A stretch of DNA of 64,000 nucleotides. It comes from Symsagittifera roscoffensis (Eukaryota > Xenacoelomorpha > Acoela > Convolutidae). The translations under genes were made by a program, and so were the position numbers. Where the stretch lies: positions 5,308,647-5,372,646 of the forward strand of contig NC_087067.1 of assembly GCF_963678635.1 (NCBI RefSeq). Direction: 5' to 3'. This document shows, in pieces, positions 40,267-53,300 of this stretch. The notes under the pieces were generated by a model. The model searched no databases. It was given only the letters and a program-made list of their open reading frames with translations, and had not been told where the DNA came from. Each line of letters starts with the position of its first letter. Within the stretch, counting starts at the first letter, position 1.

Positions 40267-40570
40267 TGCCACAAAAGGATAGCTTTTAATATGCTGTTTT
40301 ACAGTGAATTCGAAATTGCTGTCTTACAGTTAATTCAGAGTTGCTCTTCTACAGTGAATTCAGATTGTTTTTGTAATATTTTTTTTCGCTGGCCCTTTTG
40401 GACAAAAAATTCGCACCCTTAAAACTACAAAGGAAATTAATTGCTGCAAACTATTCAGAGAATATTCAAGGAATAGATTTAGTTAACTTGAACAGATTTC
40501 CAAGACATAAAAATGATAAAGAAATGAAAATAGGTATTTTTTAAACAGTACAAGTTTTTTTTATATCAGT
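40267..40570. repeat. Direct repeat right of the SGNH insert (304 bp)
   Basis: This is the partner of 39175–39497, with an internal deletion of about 20 bases. The ends are not TG...CA and no PBS or purine tract adjoins, so these are not LTRs. Confidence 0.9.
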
Positions 40571-40629
40571 TCCTGATCCACGTGTTGTTTCGTCCGTAAT
40601 TTTCTAGAGAGCTCAGAGTTTTACCAAAT

Positions 40630-42720
40630 TTTTTGATGCGAACTATTTTGCAAAAGTCGCAACCAAGTTTTTCCTCAAAACACTTTGGTTTTGTTTTCAT
40701 TAAATAAAAATTTTACTCTAACACTAACTAGTTAGGTGTATTCACACCCAGTTTTGGTTAGAGTTATCTACACAAAAAGACCACAAATTGAAACTTCAAA
40801 CTCGTTTTGTCAAATCGGGTTGAGATTTGACAAAAAATAAAGAGATCAAAGTTGCTTCGAATTTCACCAGAACTCTTTGTCTATCAAAATCCTATTATAT
40901 AGATTTCTGGTAACATTACCCTCTCTTGAAATTTGTTGTGCTGTGTAAAAAGCTTTTTTGATATTTATTTTTCAACAATCATCCAGGTAGTTTCAAGGCA
41001 AATTTCAATTAATTAGAAAAAGCCAAAATGACCTATTTTTGAGGTAAAGCTTTGGTTATGCACTTCTTACCAAAAACTACACCATATTTTTTTTTATGAA
41101 ATTTTGCGCAACATTTATTCCGATATCTTTTTTCTAATCTCAACCCGATTTGAAGAAAACGCGTTTGAAGTTTCAAGGTTTATTCGTTCTGTCTGAATAA
41201 TTAAAAACTTTAAACTATTCCAGGGTATTTCATCGACTAAATTGTTCGCAAAGCATTCAATTTTTCCTTAAGCAAGCTATTCAACCGATAAATTATATCA
41301 AGTTAATTCATAGACCAAATCGGTTTGCGACGTGTTTGCAAGCAAGCTGTTCAAGCTATCAATTTTGGAAATAATTCAATTAACTTCTTAGACACAATTC
41401 TTAAGAAAAATCTTCAAAAAATCAAGTTTTTCGTAGGCAAGCTATCCAAGCTATGAAACCTTGACCTTTTCCAAGCGATTTCATTGAATGAATTGGTTCG
41501 CAAAACATTCAAATTTTCTTCAGCAAGCTTTTCAACTTATGAACTGTTTCGGTTTCTTCTAAACAAAATATGTTTGAGAACTGTTTCCAAGCAAGTCATT
41601 CAAGCTTTAAAATGTTCCACAATTATTCATGTACCAATTTGGACTGCAAAAACTCTATTTATCAAAAACTTCAAATTGTTTCAACAATTTTGTAGTTCCC
41701 AAAACGTTCAAAGTTTTCATAAGCTTGCTTTTGAACCCATAATTTGTTTCAAGTGATTTCATAGACCGATTCGGTTGTCAAAGTGTTTCTGAGAAAATTT
41801 TTCAAGTTATGATACTTATTCTAAGTTTTTTCGTGGACTGAATCGGTATCCAAAAAATTAACTTTTACTCGAGCTATTTATTACAATTACGAAACTTTGA
41901 AAAGTTTCAAGTAATTTCAACGAATGTATTGGTTCGCAAAACTCTTAAATTTTTCCTAGGCAAGCTATTTAACCTATAAAAACATCACGTTAATTCTTAG
42001 ACCAATTCAACTTGCAAAGTGTTTCCAAGCAAGCTATTCAATTTATGAAAACCATGTTTTATTCCGGGCTGACTCATTGACTGAATTGGTTAGCAAAACG
42101 TTCAACTTTTTCTTAAGCAAGCTATTCAACCTTTGAATTATTTTATATTAATATGCAGTGCTGCTTTAAATAAATCGGGCCTAACAAAATACACTTGAAA
42201 TTTCAAAACTAATTTTCTATAACTGGGATAAGATTAGAGGAAAAGTAAACAGAACAAACGAAGCTCAAAATTTTAACAAAATTTGCTTGGTTCAAGTTAT
42301 TTTGTGAAGTTTGCAACCAAATTTTACCTCAAATATGGGTAACTTTGGCTTTTTTCTAATAAATTAAAACTTACGTTGAAACTACCCTATTGACCACGGC
42401 AAAATATCTCAAGACATAACAAGGTTCTAGAAGGGTAAAGCTTCCAGAAAGCCGTAAAAGGGATTTTTTGTTGATAGACAAAGAAGGTCAATTTTACAAA
42501 GCAAAAACCTAAAAATTTGCCTAAAAACAATTTTCAAACCTTTTGGGAAGTCTTATTCTTCTAGAACTTTGTTGGGCTGTGAAAAAGGCTTTTTCTTTAT
42601 AACTTTTTCATCAATAAACTTGTTAGTTTCAGAGTAATTCTTAAGTGATCATTAAAACCAAAAAGACCCAATTTATGGTTAAAATTTTGGTGAGAAATTT
42701 CTGAGGAAAAATGCCCCGTT
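40630..42720. repeat. Nested inverted repeats
   Basis: 40985–41090 is reverse-complementary to about 42290–42390 (GGTAGTTTCAA and GAGGTAAA words against TTTACCTCAAA and TTGAAACTACC). Within the left part, 40780–40835 pairs with 41130–41185 (AAACTTCAAACTCG against CGTTTGAAGTTTC). No coding sequence. Confidence 0.6.
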
Positions 42721-44780
42721 TCCAAGCGAGCTGTTCAAGCTATGAAAGTTTCAAAAATTATTTTTTATTAAGAATAACTTCTCATTAATTCTTACTATTA
42801 ATAACTTAGTTTTCTAAGTTATTTCGTTGACTGAATTGGTTCGCTAACCATTCAAATTTTTCATAAGCAAGCTATTCAACTTATGATTTATTTCGATTTC
42901 TACTAGATAGAATCTGTTTGAGATCAGATAGAGTCTGTTCCATGCAATTTATTTAAGCTAAGAAGCTTTGAATCAATCCAAGTTATTTCATAGTCCAAAT
43001 CGGATTGTAAAAAGCTCCATTTTTTCTTAGTCGATCCATTCCAATTAGGAAACTTTAAAATGTTTCAAGTTATTTTAACAATTGTTCGGTTCTCAAAACG
43101 TTCATGCTTTCCATAAGCCAGCTATTGAACTTCTCAGTTTTTCAAGTGATATCATAGACTGATTCGGTTGGCGAAATGTTTTCATGCAAATTACTCAAGC
43201 TATGATGCTTATTCCAAGTTATTTTGTAGACTGAAACGGTATGCAAAAAGAATCGTTTTTTCCTCAAGCAACTTATTGCAATTCAATGAGTTTTTTGGTT
43301 CGCAAAACGATCAAAGGCAAGCTATTCGACCTATGATTTAAAACAATTTATTCGATAGACCAAATCGGCTTACGAAATATTTCCAAGAAGTGATCTGGTG
43401 TGCACAGTGTTTCCAAGCAAAGAAGCTTTGATTTATTTCACGTTAATTCATAGACTAAATCGGTTGCAAAAAATTCATATTTTTCTAGAGCAAATATTCC
43501 AGCACAGACACTTTGAAATATTAAATATTCCAGGATATTTCATAGACTGAATCGGTTTTCAAAAGTTCTTGTTTTTCCTATGCAATCTATTCAACCTATG
43601 ATTTATATCAAGTTATTAGATAGACCAAAAATTACGAAACAAACAAGTTAACACAAATTATAAAGTTTTGTCCTAGACTAAATTAGTTAGTAAAAATTCC
43701 AAAAAACGCTAATTAAAAAGTTTCAAATTACTTCAACGAGTGTGTGGTTCGCAAAATGTTCATTTTTTTCAGATGCAAGATAACGAACCTATGATTAACA
43801 TCAAGTTATTTCATAGACCGAATTGTTTTGAGAATCATTTTAGTGTTTCCTAACAAGTTATTTAAACAGCAGATCAAACCGCAAAGAGCGAATCAAAAGC
43901 AAAATTTTCAAGAGCGAATCAAGCCGCAAAAAAATTAAAGTTTTCTAAGCAAGATATTCCAACTATGAAATATTCTTGGTTATTTCATATACCGAATCGG
44001 TTCGCAAAATTTTCTGTTTTTCTAAGCAAATTGTTCCGGAAACGAAACATATTCCAGCAACAGCGACGAATTTTTCAACACCAGCAACACAACAGCAACG
44101 AATTTATATCAAAAAGTGTATTGGTTCGCAAAACGCTCAATTTTTTTTCTTAAGTAAGCTATTTGACCAATAAAATATTTCAATTTAGTTCATAGACAAA
44201 ATGAGGGTTTGCTAAATGCTTAAGTGGCTCCAAGCAAGCTAAGCAAGCTACGAAACTTTTTTTTAACTTTTCAAGTTATTGCAATGAGCAAATTGGTTCG
44301 CTAAATGTTCAAAAAAATTTTATGCGAGCTAATCATGCTTTTCAATTTTGAAACAAATCAAATTGTTTTATGAAGCCATTCAAGAGATGAAATTTGTATT
44401 CATTATGTTTTGTAAATTGCCAGAAAAAAGTCAATATGTTTTTCTAGTTGCGAGAAATATAATTCTTCAATTCAAATTGACCGCATAAATTCCCAAAGTG
44501 TTCAAATTTTTCCAAACTAAGCTATTTCATTTATAACAAATTTCATTTATAGGTTATTTCATAAAACCAATCGTTTCACGAGAAGTTCAAGTTTTCCTAT
44601 GCAAGTTTTTCAAGCAATGACTGTAACGGTTTGCAATTTTTTAAACCAAATTGTTTGTCAAAAGAGCTTCAAAAGAGTTCAAGATGCTTTAAAGAGCAAA
44701 TCAATTCGCAAAACTTTAACGTCGTTCTTAAGCGCTTCATTCAAGCCTTGACAAATTGAAACAATCAAAAGTAAGCAAAG
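41210..44780. repeat. Degenerate satellite, about 80-bp half units or 165-bp dimers
   Basis: Some 40 diverged copies of AAGCAAGCTATTCAACCTATGA and of TTTCATAGACTGAATCGGTT, GCAAAACGTTCAA recur over 3.5 kb. Small open frames across it (for example 41484–41756) are repeat-derived and not genes. Confidence 0.8.
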
Positions 44781-46689
44781 CAAAGATAGTTTTTCCAAGA
44801 ATTGAAGTTAATGTTTCTAGTTGATTCCTTTCAGAATGAAAAGAATCTGTAAACGCAAATTAATATGTTAAAGACTAGTCAGCTATTGCTTAGACTTGAA
44901 GTTTAATCTAGTTTGTTTTGATTAACCCTGTTTCGTTTTTTTTCTTTTTTTCAAAAAGAATTTTAAAATGGACAAGGTTTAAATTTTTTGATGATCGCTC
45001 TGATTGATTCTTTGACACTCTGATCAAAGCTTCTTGAACGTTGCGCTTGATAGTCTCTTAAATATTGAGCCTCATGACAAATTGATGACATTCAATTAAT
45101 ATAAAAAAAATTTTTGAAAAAAACTGCAAAAACAATTAATGTGTGCCCTCAAAGCTTATGATAAAAGTTTAAGCTAAAAACATAAGCAATGTCTACTCGA
45201 TCGTTTGTTTACTCTGAATCCCCTATGAAAAAATACACAGGAGAGGATCGAGTAAATATTCCCCCTCAGATAGACCTCATTGGAAACTTCCACCCAAGCG
45301 CTTAATTTGAAGTAAAATGCTAAATGCTGCAAAAAAAATATTTGATTCTGATTGGTTGAAATATCCAACTTGAAACTAAATTAACTTCGTTCCCTGGAAT
45401 TTCTTTCCGGGACAATTTTAACTTGGTTGATATTAACTTGGTTACAAATCAATTAATGACTCAAAATCGTTAGTACTAGAATTGAAACCAATTTTAGTTT
45501 TCTTGCACTAAACGGCCTATAAAACACAGTTCTTCATCTTGGAATGAAAATAAAGTGGTTGAATCTGATTGGATGTATGTCTATTAGTTAAAAAAAATAA
45601 CAAGATAATCATATTATTAGCCAAATATGACCGAAAATAAGGAACTTTTGTTCAATTGCAGCCAATAAACTGAATTGTTTGTGCCTGGGTGAAGTTTTGC
45701 AATTAATTTGAAATTAAGTTGCTTTATGACATTTCCTCATTTGTTTTTGTCTTTTCGGTTTAGATTTTATCAGCTGAAAATGTTGATTGAATTGTCTGAC
45801 GGTGTTAATTGAATTTGATTGGTTAAATTAGTCTTTCAGATTTGACCGCATAAATTTGAACTCAAAACATAAAATTAACGAATTAAAGCCGTTTAGTTAC
45901 CTAGAACCCCCAATAAAACCCCCAATACAACTTTTGCCAAAAGAAAAGCTGCATAAAAACACTGTCGAGACCCCTGGTTGTGCGCCATACAAAAAAAACT
46001 TTGTCATTTCACACCATCCTAAAAAAATTTCATGATAAAATTCTATATAATATATTTTTAGGGAAAATTATATTTATCAAACATTGTTTTTATATGAAAC
46101 ATAATTGTTTAAAAACTCAATAGAAGAATATAAAAAACAATGAAAATTCTAAACCTAGTGTAATTTTTTTTTCCAATTACATTTTTGCTAGGGCTAGGAA
46201 AATTGTTACCAAAGTTGTTATCGAAAAACATTCAGGTGAGGATTGTACTACTCAAATTTTGAAACATAAAAACTGATATTGACAGACCAAAACTTATAGA
46301 TTATTGAAGTTTTTTTTATCGAAAGCTTTTGGAGTCCATTTAAAGGACGCAGCTTTAGATTTCATTAAATTTCGTTGATATATCGTTAGCTTCTTTAGTT
46401 TATTAAAGAATGAAGCAAAGCGGAGCAAATTTTCTCTATTTGCTAATCCCCACGGACCTTGTCTACCGGTCGAATTTTTCATGCTACAAAAGAGTTTGCT
46501 GTTTGATAGAAAAATGCACAAATGACAAAAAATTTATTCATCCACCACTCATAAGAGATTTAAGGAGGAATCGGTCGGGTAAGATTGACCTTCTGATTAC
46601 AAACATTCGGTGCAAGAAAAGAGGTTTTTTTGAAGTTTCAAATTTCATGCGGGAATCGGAGTGGTTAGTTAAATAAAGATTTGCAAATA
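44781..46689. other. No gene recognised
   Basis: AT-rich. A minus-strand open frame at 46294–46521 (KLKKLTIYQRNLMKSKAASF) and an overlapping plus-strand frame have no family match that I recognise. Confidence 0.5.
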
Positions 46690-46980
46690 ATGGTGTGAGG
46701 AACAGTTTTGATAGCAGTGGGAGAAGGGTGTAGTCGAAATCGAAGAAGTTGTTTCTAAAGAGGTTAAAAATAAAATAACCGCAAAAGACATCAAGAACTG
46801 AAAGTTTCGATCAAAAACTTTTTGACATTTTGCAAAGACCATTTGAGACAATGGAAACGTTCAATTCTTAATTTTTGCGGGAAGTGGACTCAGCATGAAA
46901 AGCATCACAAGAAAACTTGCACAAACGATTTTTGCGATTGGATGGAAATTGGAGTTAAATGGAGTGAAGTAACAGCAACA
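46690..46980 (-). other. Receptor B downstream flank, conserved with receptor A flank
   Basis: This is the counterpart of 10530–10800, with the same blocks in the same order. It begins about 200 bp downstream of the stop codon and shows no open frame of note. Confidence 0.6.
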
Positions 46981-47186
46981 AAAATCTTTCAATTTGAAAT
47001 TAGAGCTTGAGCAGTAACCATAATTACACAAGTGAATAACTTGATGACCGCAGAAAACTCAAAAACAGTTTTAAGACTGCTTGTACAAGTTTCTTTTAAA
47101 AAAAAGAATCTTTTTATATTCCATTATTCAAACTCAATTGCTACATATTTCTATTTTTCCTGTCCTCTGGGTTTTCTTGTGAAGCC

Positions 47187-47192
47187 TTTATT
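47187..47192 (-). terminator. AATAAA overlapping the receptor B stop codon
   Basis: The minus strand reads CGAAATAAAGG, where TAA is the stop. This is the same arrangement as at 10956–10961. Confidence 0.4.
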
Positions 47193-47334
47193 TCGAAGAA
47201 CAGATGTTGTTGAATGAGTTTTTGAGTGCAGTGCGCATTGTGGGTATGGCCAGGTAACTAAATGCTCTCGCTCCCAGTCCAAAAGCCGATAGAATATGAG
47301 CCAAAGAGCGAACGAACCTATTCGACGTGATTTT
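47188..47334 (-). CDS. Receptor B exon 6: TM7, C-terminal tail, stop
   Basis: The acceptor is ATTTAG. The exon encodes 48 residues and TAA, including LGARAFSYLAIPTMRTAL and the tail NICSSK. Its length is identical to that of receptor A exon 6. Confidence 0.87.
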   Translation of the reverse strand, partial: KITSNRFVRSLAHILSAFGLGARAFSYLAIPTMRTALKNSFNNICSSK

Positions 47335-50300
47335 CTAAATCATAGAAAATAAAATAAAATAATTTTTTCGCATTCACAATAAATTCTTCAACCCACCTTC
47401 ACGCAGTAAAAATTTTGACATTTGAAAAAATTTTCCATAGAAATTATGCATTTCATACTAACAAGCAAAAACATACAATTGACAGCTTTGATAGTGTTGA
47501 CTTTTTTTACTTTTTATTCTCCCAAAATTCGCTCTGTTTTTCTAATAAAACTTTAGATCACTTGATTTTGTCCTGTAAATTTTTTCTAAACATTCCATTG
47601 CTACTCCCTCTCTAATTGATATGTATGTTGGGGGATTATACGGATGGTCCAAAAATGCGAAACAATGAAAATAAATTATTAAAACTAACCAACTCATCAA
47701 CAAAAAATGCATCACGAAGTCGCAAAGAGTTTTAAATTGCTCGGAAGAATTTTATTTTTATTTTTTCTCATTTTAATTCCCAATTCATTCGCTATGTAAA
47801 TACTAACGTGGTATATTTTGCCTTTCGTAACGTATTTTTAAAAGAAATTTGCTAGTTTCACTTCAATTTGTAATGATTCAAAGTGCCGCTTGCTTTAGAA
47901 AAATTAATTCGTTTTTTAAATCCCAAATGTCCCAAAGTTTTCTCCTAAAAATTAAGAGCAAGTGAGCACAAATAAGCACAATTAAATTTGTTTTTTTTCA
48001 GCTTTTGACTTCAATATTTTTCCGGTGGTAAAAAAAATTTGCCCAATCTGGCCAGTTCAAAAGTCAAAATTTGTCTGGAGAAAAAAAAATCAACCCGAGA
48101 ATAAAAAATCTATAACTTATGTAAATTTCGACGCATTGCGAACGGAGAGAGCTCGCCAAAAACATTTTTTGTTGAAAAGTAAATATTCCAAACATTTAAA
48201 AAAAAATGGTGTTTTAACAAAAATTTGAAAAATTTAAGTTTAGTCTGCCTTGCAGAAAGCTCAGAAAGTTTTCATTGGCTTTTCAGGAAAACTCAAAGAA
48301 CAGTTTTGGTTGACCCATAAAAAATCTTTTTAAAAAAAACTAGAAACACCTTCGTCGGATGGAAGGCAGTTCAATTTGCCCTAAGATGAACTTACCCGTG
48401 TGTACATGAAAAGCAGAGTTTGTTGAGCTATCCCAAATATGCTGTAAAGCACGCAGTATACCACCAGTGCTAGTGTCACCTGAAACGATTTCAGTCGAAA
48501 GCATCATGTTTTTAAACTATATTCTGACCCTCTCACCCTAGCAAACAAATGCAACAAGACTATAATTATCATGGGACAGCCATAAAAACTCTTGACAATT
48601 CTGATGTAGTTCAACGTAAGAAAGATAGAATTACTGTTTCCAGAAAATGGAAATATTCGAATTCCATATTTTAAAAAAATCTTTCCCTTATGTATTTCAA
48701 AATTAAAATAATATAATAAGTTTCTATTTGGGTGAATAAGCTTGCTACAATTTATTTCAGCTGGATCAATTCTCCGCCCAGGGGTGGATTTACAGGGGGG
48801 GGGGGGTTTGCGAACGCCCCCTCCTCAGGGATTCGACCCCCTGCCGACCCAAAGAGTCCCCCTTTTGTACTATTTTGAGATATCCACTTTTGGATAAAGG
48901 GCCCTAAAATTTGTCTAAAGACGCCTTCGGCTGTATATACTATATACGGTATAAAAATATTCTAAGTTTTAGGAGGGAGCGCGTAAAAAAAACGTGATTT
49001 TTAGCTAAAATTTTTCAAAAAGTGCCTAAAAACGCTAGTTTTGGTGAAATTTCTGGGCAAAAACAGGGTCCTCTTAGTGCTTTGAGGGAGCTCAGAAACC
49101 CATTTTGGTCGACTTAAAAAAACGGTTGACATAATTTTCGAAAAAAAATTTGAAAATCCACCCCCCCCCCCTGAGAAAATCCTAGATCCGCCCCTGTCTC
49201 TGCCTACACTACGCGTTGTAGTATTAGCAATTTTCAAACAGGCCAATGTAAAAATCTTCAAACCCTCATGAATTTAATAATTATAGTCGCAGTCAATATA
49301 TTTCAGACAACAGAAAAAAAATCCATCTAAAATAGCAAAACAAACAGTTTTTTGGAGGTTTTTTCTAGAGAGTGGAGCAAAAACGTTTGATCCTTCCTAA
49401 AAAAAGGCAACAACCAAATATTTTATTTTATCAGTGGTTTTTCTGGTTTATTTTACGACCAAAAAACAAAGTAGTGTTTGTTTCTTAGTATTCACGTATT
49501 TTGGTCAAATATGGCAGCAGCTGCAATTTAGATTTATCTAATTTTTTAGAATTTCAATAGCCCTGAATTTTGATGGGTCAAAAATCTACTCAATTTGCAG
49601 AATTGTTATGCTGAATAATCATTCTTCCTTGAGAATATTTATGGGTAACTCCAATGATTGGAACAGTAACGAAACAGAAAAATAGCAAGCGGAATATAAT
49701 CAATCAATGAAAACTCATTCAGTGACATATTCCTAAGGGCATGATATTATCAAAAATTCATATAAATTTACCGAGTTATTATCCTGCGCTCTCTGCGAAT
49801 TAGCCCTGTCAGTTTTCCCTTGTTTTTTCGTCCCCTTCATTCGCTGTTGCAACATTACGACCAGAACTATCGTCAGAACTGCCATGAGTAGGATACTCGG
49901 GATAGTGATCAGCTCCCGAGTATTCTGGATGAGTATGTTTGAAGTCGACGAATCACAATCGACTTCATCCTCAATGCCACTGAAAAGGTGTATTTAAAAA
50001 CAGTTGCAGATTTCATGAATCAGTCAGTTATAAGTTCAAGAAGCCTTACAATCACATGAGTTCAAACACTTTATTTTTATTAATTAACAATTAATTAAAA
50101 CGGCGCTTTAAGCGTTGATATTTTTTTTTGAAAAGCGTTTACTAACTATTTAGCCTCTTCTACTCGGAAAACAAATTTTAGAAAGGCCGACCATTTTTTG
50201 AATTACTTCCAACAAATTAACAAAGTATAGAAACAGGGGAGCCATCCATGGACCAAAAATTTTCCAAATTTTTATTAAGTAAAGCTCAAAAGTTCAAAAT

Positions 50301-53300
50301 AGAGTCAGCGGGAAAATCGGCTCGTTTAAATGAAATTGAGTTGAAGTTTTGGGAGATTCAGATTTTCAGTCGTGGTAATAGCTCACCAAGAAAACAAACA
50401 GAAAACTGAAAATGAAACAAAAATCCACAATGAAATGGAGTTTTACCCATCCATGTAAAAACGTTTTCAAAATTTGTTTGCTTTCAAAACTTTGTTTGCT
50501 CAAAACGTTTCTCTCGTTCGTCGACTAATTTCCGAAGAATTAAAATGAATTCACTTTAGTACAGAAGGTGAAAAACACATAATATCTGATTGCCAATTGT
50601 TATAGGGTTAGGCTTTATTTTCCGTCTTTATGTACTTTCCAAGCGAACTTACGTTTTTTTTGCAGAAAAAATCGCCAAATGAAGCTTTCAAAACTAGTTT
50701 TTCCAAAGAGGAAGTTGATGTTTTTTTTATTTTCAGCACGAACGACTTTTTTATACTAGCTCGAAATCAGAATACTGCTCAAAATTGGGACAGACTTTTA
50801 AAAACTTCTTAAGATCAATCGAAAAAAAAACGAGAAACTTCAGAAAGATGATCATTTTCTTTCTCTATTATGATGATAATTTGTAATGATATAATCACAA
50901 GCGTAAATATTATATCCATATATATGTGATTGCAAAATATACTGGCATGTGAGATATATACGCATGTTTAGTTTTTAAACCTGAGCTTATTCAACCACTT
51001 ACTCGTAATACCATGATACCGCCCAACCCCCGCCCACTCCCCTAATCCCGCTGCTATCATATTTGAGTATGTATTACTTTGTATTATGTATGTATTATCT
51101 GAGTATATTTTGAGTATAGAATAAAATTGATCACAAGAAGAGAAGTCGAGGAGTGCCGATGAGGAGTAAGACGAATAGTGCAATGGACACAGGGATGAAG
51201 GCTGCTTTCTGGGTGCAGTTTTGCTTGTACCACACTCCACCTGATTATTCAAAGTCAGAATGAGTCTTATTTCTGCTCTTCGTAAAGTCTATTCAAAGGC
51301 ATGAGCATGAAGAGAGCGGTCAATTTATTCGCTATTTGCTAATTCTTCGTTACGAATTGTCGCTTGATGCGAGTTGTCGACTAATACCCTGTCCTGTCAG
51401 CTGAGACAGTCTTTGAGAGCCATGCAAATTGTATTCAACCAAAAAAAATATGTATAAAATTATTTATATTTATTGGTCCATGATTGGCAAAATGATATTT
51501 TTTTGATAAATGAGTAGGGATATAGAGAGAGAGCGATACAGCAAATAATAAGAATATTCTTTTCATCATTTTCTGTCAGTAAATTTTGTTTTCATTTTTT
51601 TGTGTTTTTGATGAATTTTTCTGTTTTTCAGCTTTTGCATCGTTTTTCAAAGATTTTTGTTCTGAACAAAAAAATGTTTTGTTTCTTTGTTTTTCTGTGG
51701 TAATTTTTACTCAGCAATAAGGAAAAATTGTAGTGTTTTAGGGGTTGAAATGTGAAGAGTTTTCACTTTACCAAATGCACAATTTGGAGTCATGCATTTT
51801 CATCCAACTCCGTTGGCCGAAAATTTTTCGTGCTGGTTTTAGCATTTAGTTTTGTTTTTAAAAAAGATCCTAGTGCTGCTGAATAAGACTCAATCGTTCC
51901 TGTTTTGTGGACAGCGATGATTCTGTCGAGTGAAACGAGCACAGCCATCCAATCTGGTGCGGTCATTGTCATGAAACTGAGCATAGACATAATTTTGCAG
52001 CTCACATCAGACAGCTGATAGAAGCCGATTCGGCCGCCGACTAAAATTATGAAAAGAAAAAAAACTCAACAGGTTCTGAAATTGGCATAGGGAAAATACT
52101 CAGCAATCTGTTTCTTATAATATTATCAGGGAAAATTTAACTACTCGTAAAAAAAATCTGCCCATTACTGAATCATTTGATATAGTACAATTTGAATTGT
52201 GAGAGCTGACACTCAGTCTCAGTGTTCAATTGTAACTCGATGGTTTTCAAAGTTTTCAGGAAAAAAGTATGCTTAGTTTTAATGTTTTTTAAAACAAGTT
52301 TCTATACAAATAAAAAAAATTTTCCAGTCAATAGACTACTGAATTATCTCCCATTTCAAAAATTTCAGACATGTATCATTGTTATTGTGTTGTTTTGACA
52401 TGTTTCAGGAATTTTCCAGCACAAACACAAAGATTTACTGTGTTTTAACTGTGTTCATTCTTTTACCATTAATTATTCAAAATATTTAAAATAAAAATTG
52501 ACGAAACATCGATGTCACATCTGTTTTATTAATGTTTAGATACATTGATGGACATCAATGAAACCTCTATGTCACATCCACGTTTGTTTGTTTTGAATTG
52601 TTTTTGAAAACTACACATCAAAAATTCGAAAAAGCTGAAAGTGACATGTCGAACAACTAGAAAACAAAATTAACATCATTAACAAATTTAACATCATTAA
52701 CAAAGTTAACAGTAATACAGAATAAAAAATGAACCATTGAATCAAGAGAAAACAGTCATAATAAAAATGAATAGCAGGACAACAAACAAAATCAGGAAAC
52801 TGTTTTTGAAAAGAAACATCCCTCGGCTTGAAGTCGCAGCGGGTTTCAGTACTATTTAAGTAAAACGACAGAGGTAAAACCTTTTTTGTGCACAAAATTT
52901 TTTTTAAAATGATTTTCATGAGATTAAGGCAGTTTTTTGTGTAGAAAAAATTTTATATATTGATGATTTTCTTTTTTATTGCGTTTTTTTGTACTTAGGA
53001 CCTTTTTGTTTTTTGTGCATAAAACCTTGTTTAATTTGATTATGCAGTTGTGCATTTCTAAAATTTTGCGAATGTCGTGAAGCGTTAACCAAAAAATGGT
53101 TAGCCAGATGGTAAGTAAGACAGGCCAAAAATTGAGAAAAATTATAGCCAAAATGCATTGATTTTATTTATATTTTGGATTTTGCCCGGAGGTCTTGTCG
53201 GAAAAAATGTCTAAAAATATCAATCTAACAAAATTTAAAAATGAATGAAAATATTTTTTCATGTTCACTTCTTCATTCCGCTGGAACCTTTAGATTTGAC

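Larger units (their letters stand above)
47335..51134 (-). other. Receptor B introns 5, 4 and 3, apart from exons
   Basis: The introns are 47335–48395, 48480–49771 and 49980–51134, all GT–AG. Intron 4 holds a hAT-type MITE (48779–49196). I see nothing recognisable in the other two. Confidence 0.75.

Noticed and set aside
39175-40570. Direct repeats at the SGNH locus as LTRs of a small retrotransposon
   Set aside because: The ends are not TG...CA, no tRNA-like PBS follows the first repeat, no purine tract precedes the second, and no target duplication is visible.
41484-41756. 90-codon open frame as a gene
   Set aside because: It lies wholly inside the degenerate satellite and reads repeat units.
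51790-52005. Continuing exon 2 of receptor B into the intron up to the TGA
   Set aside because: Similarity to receptor A stops a few bases after the GA edge, and the extension is not compatible with the following exon's frame.
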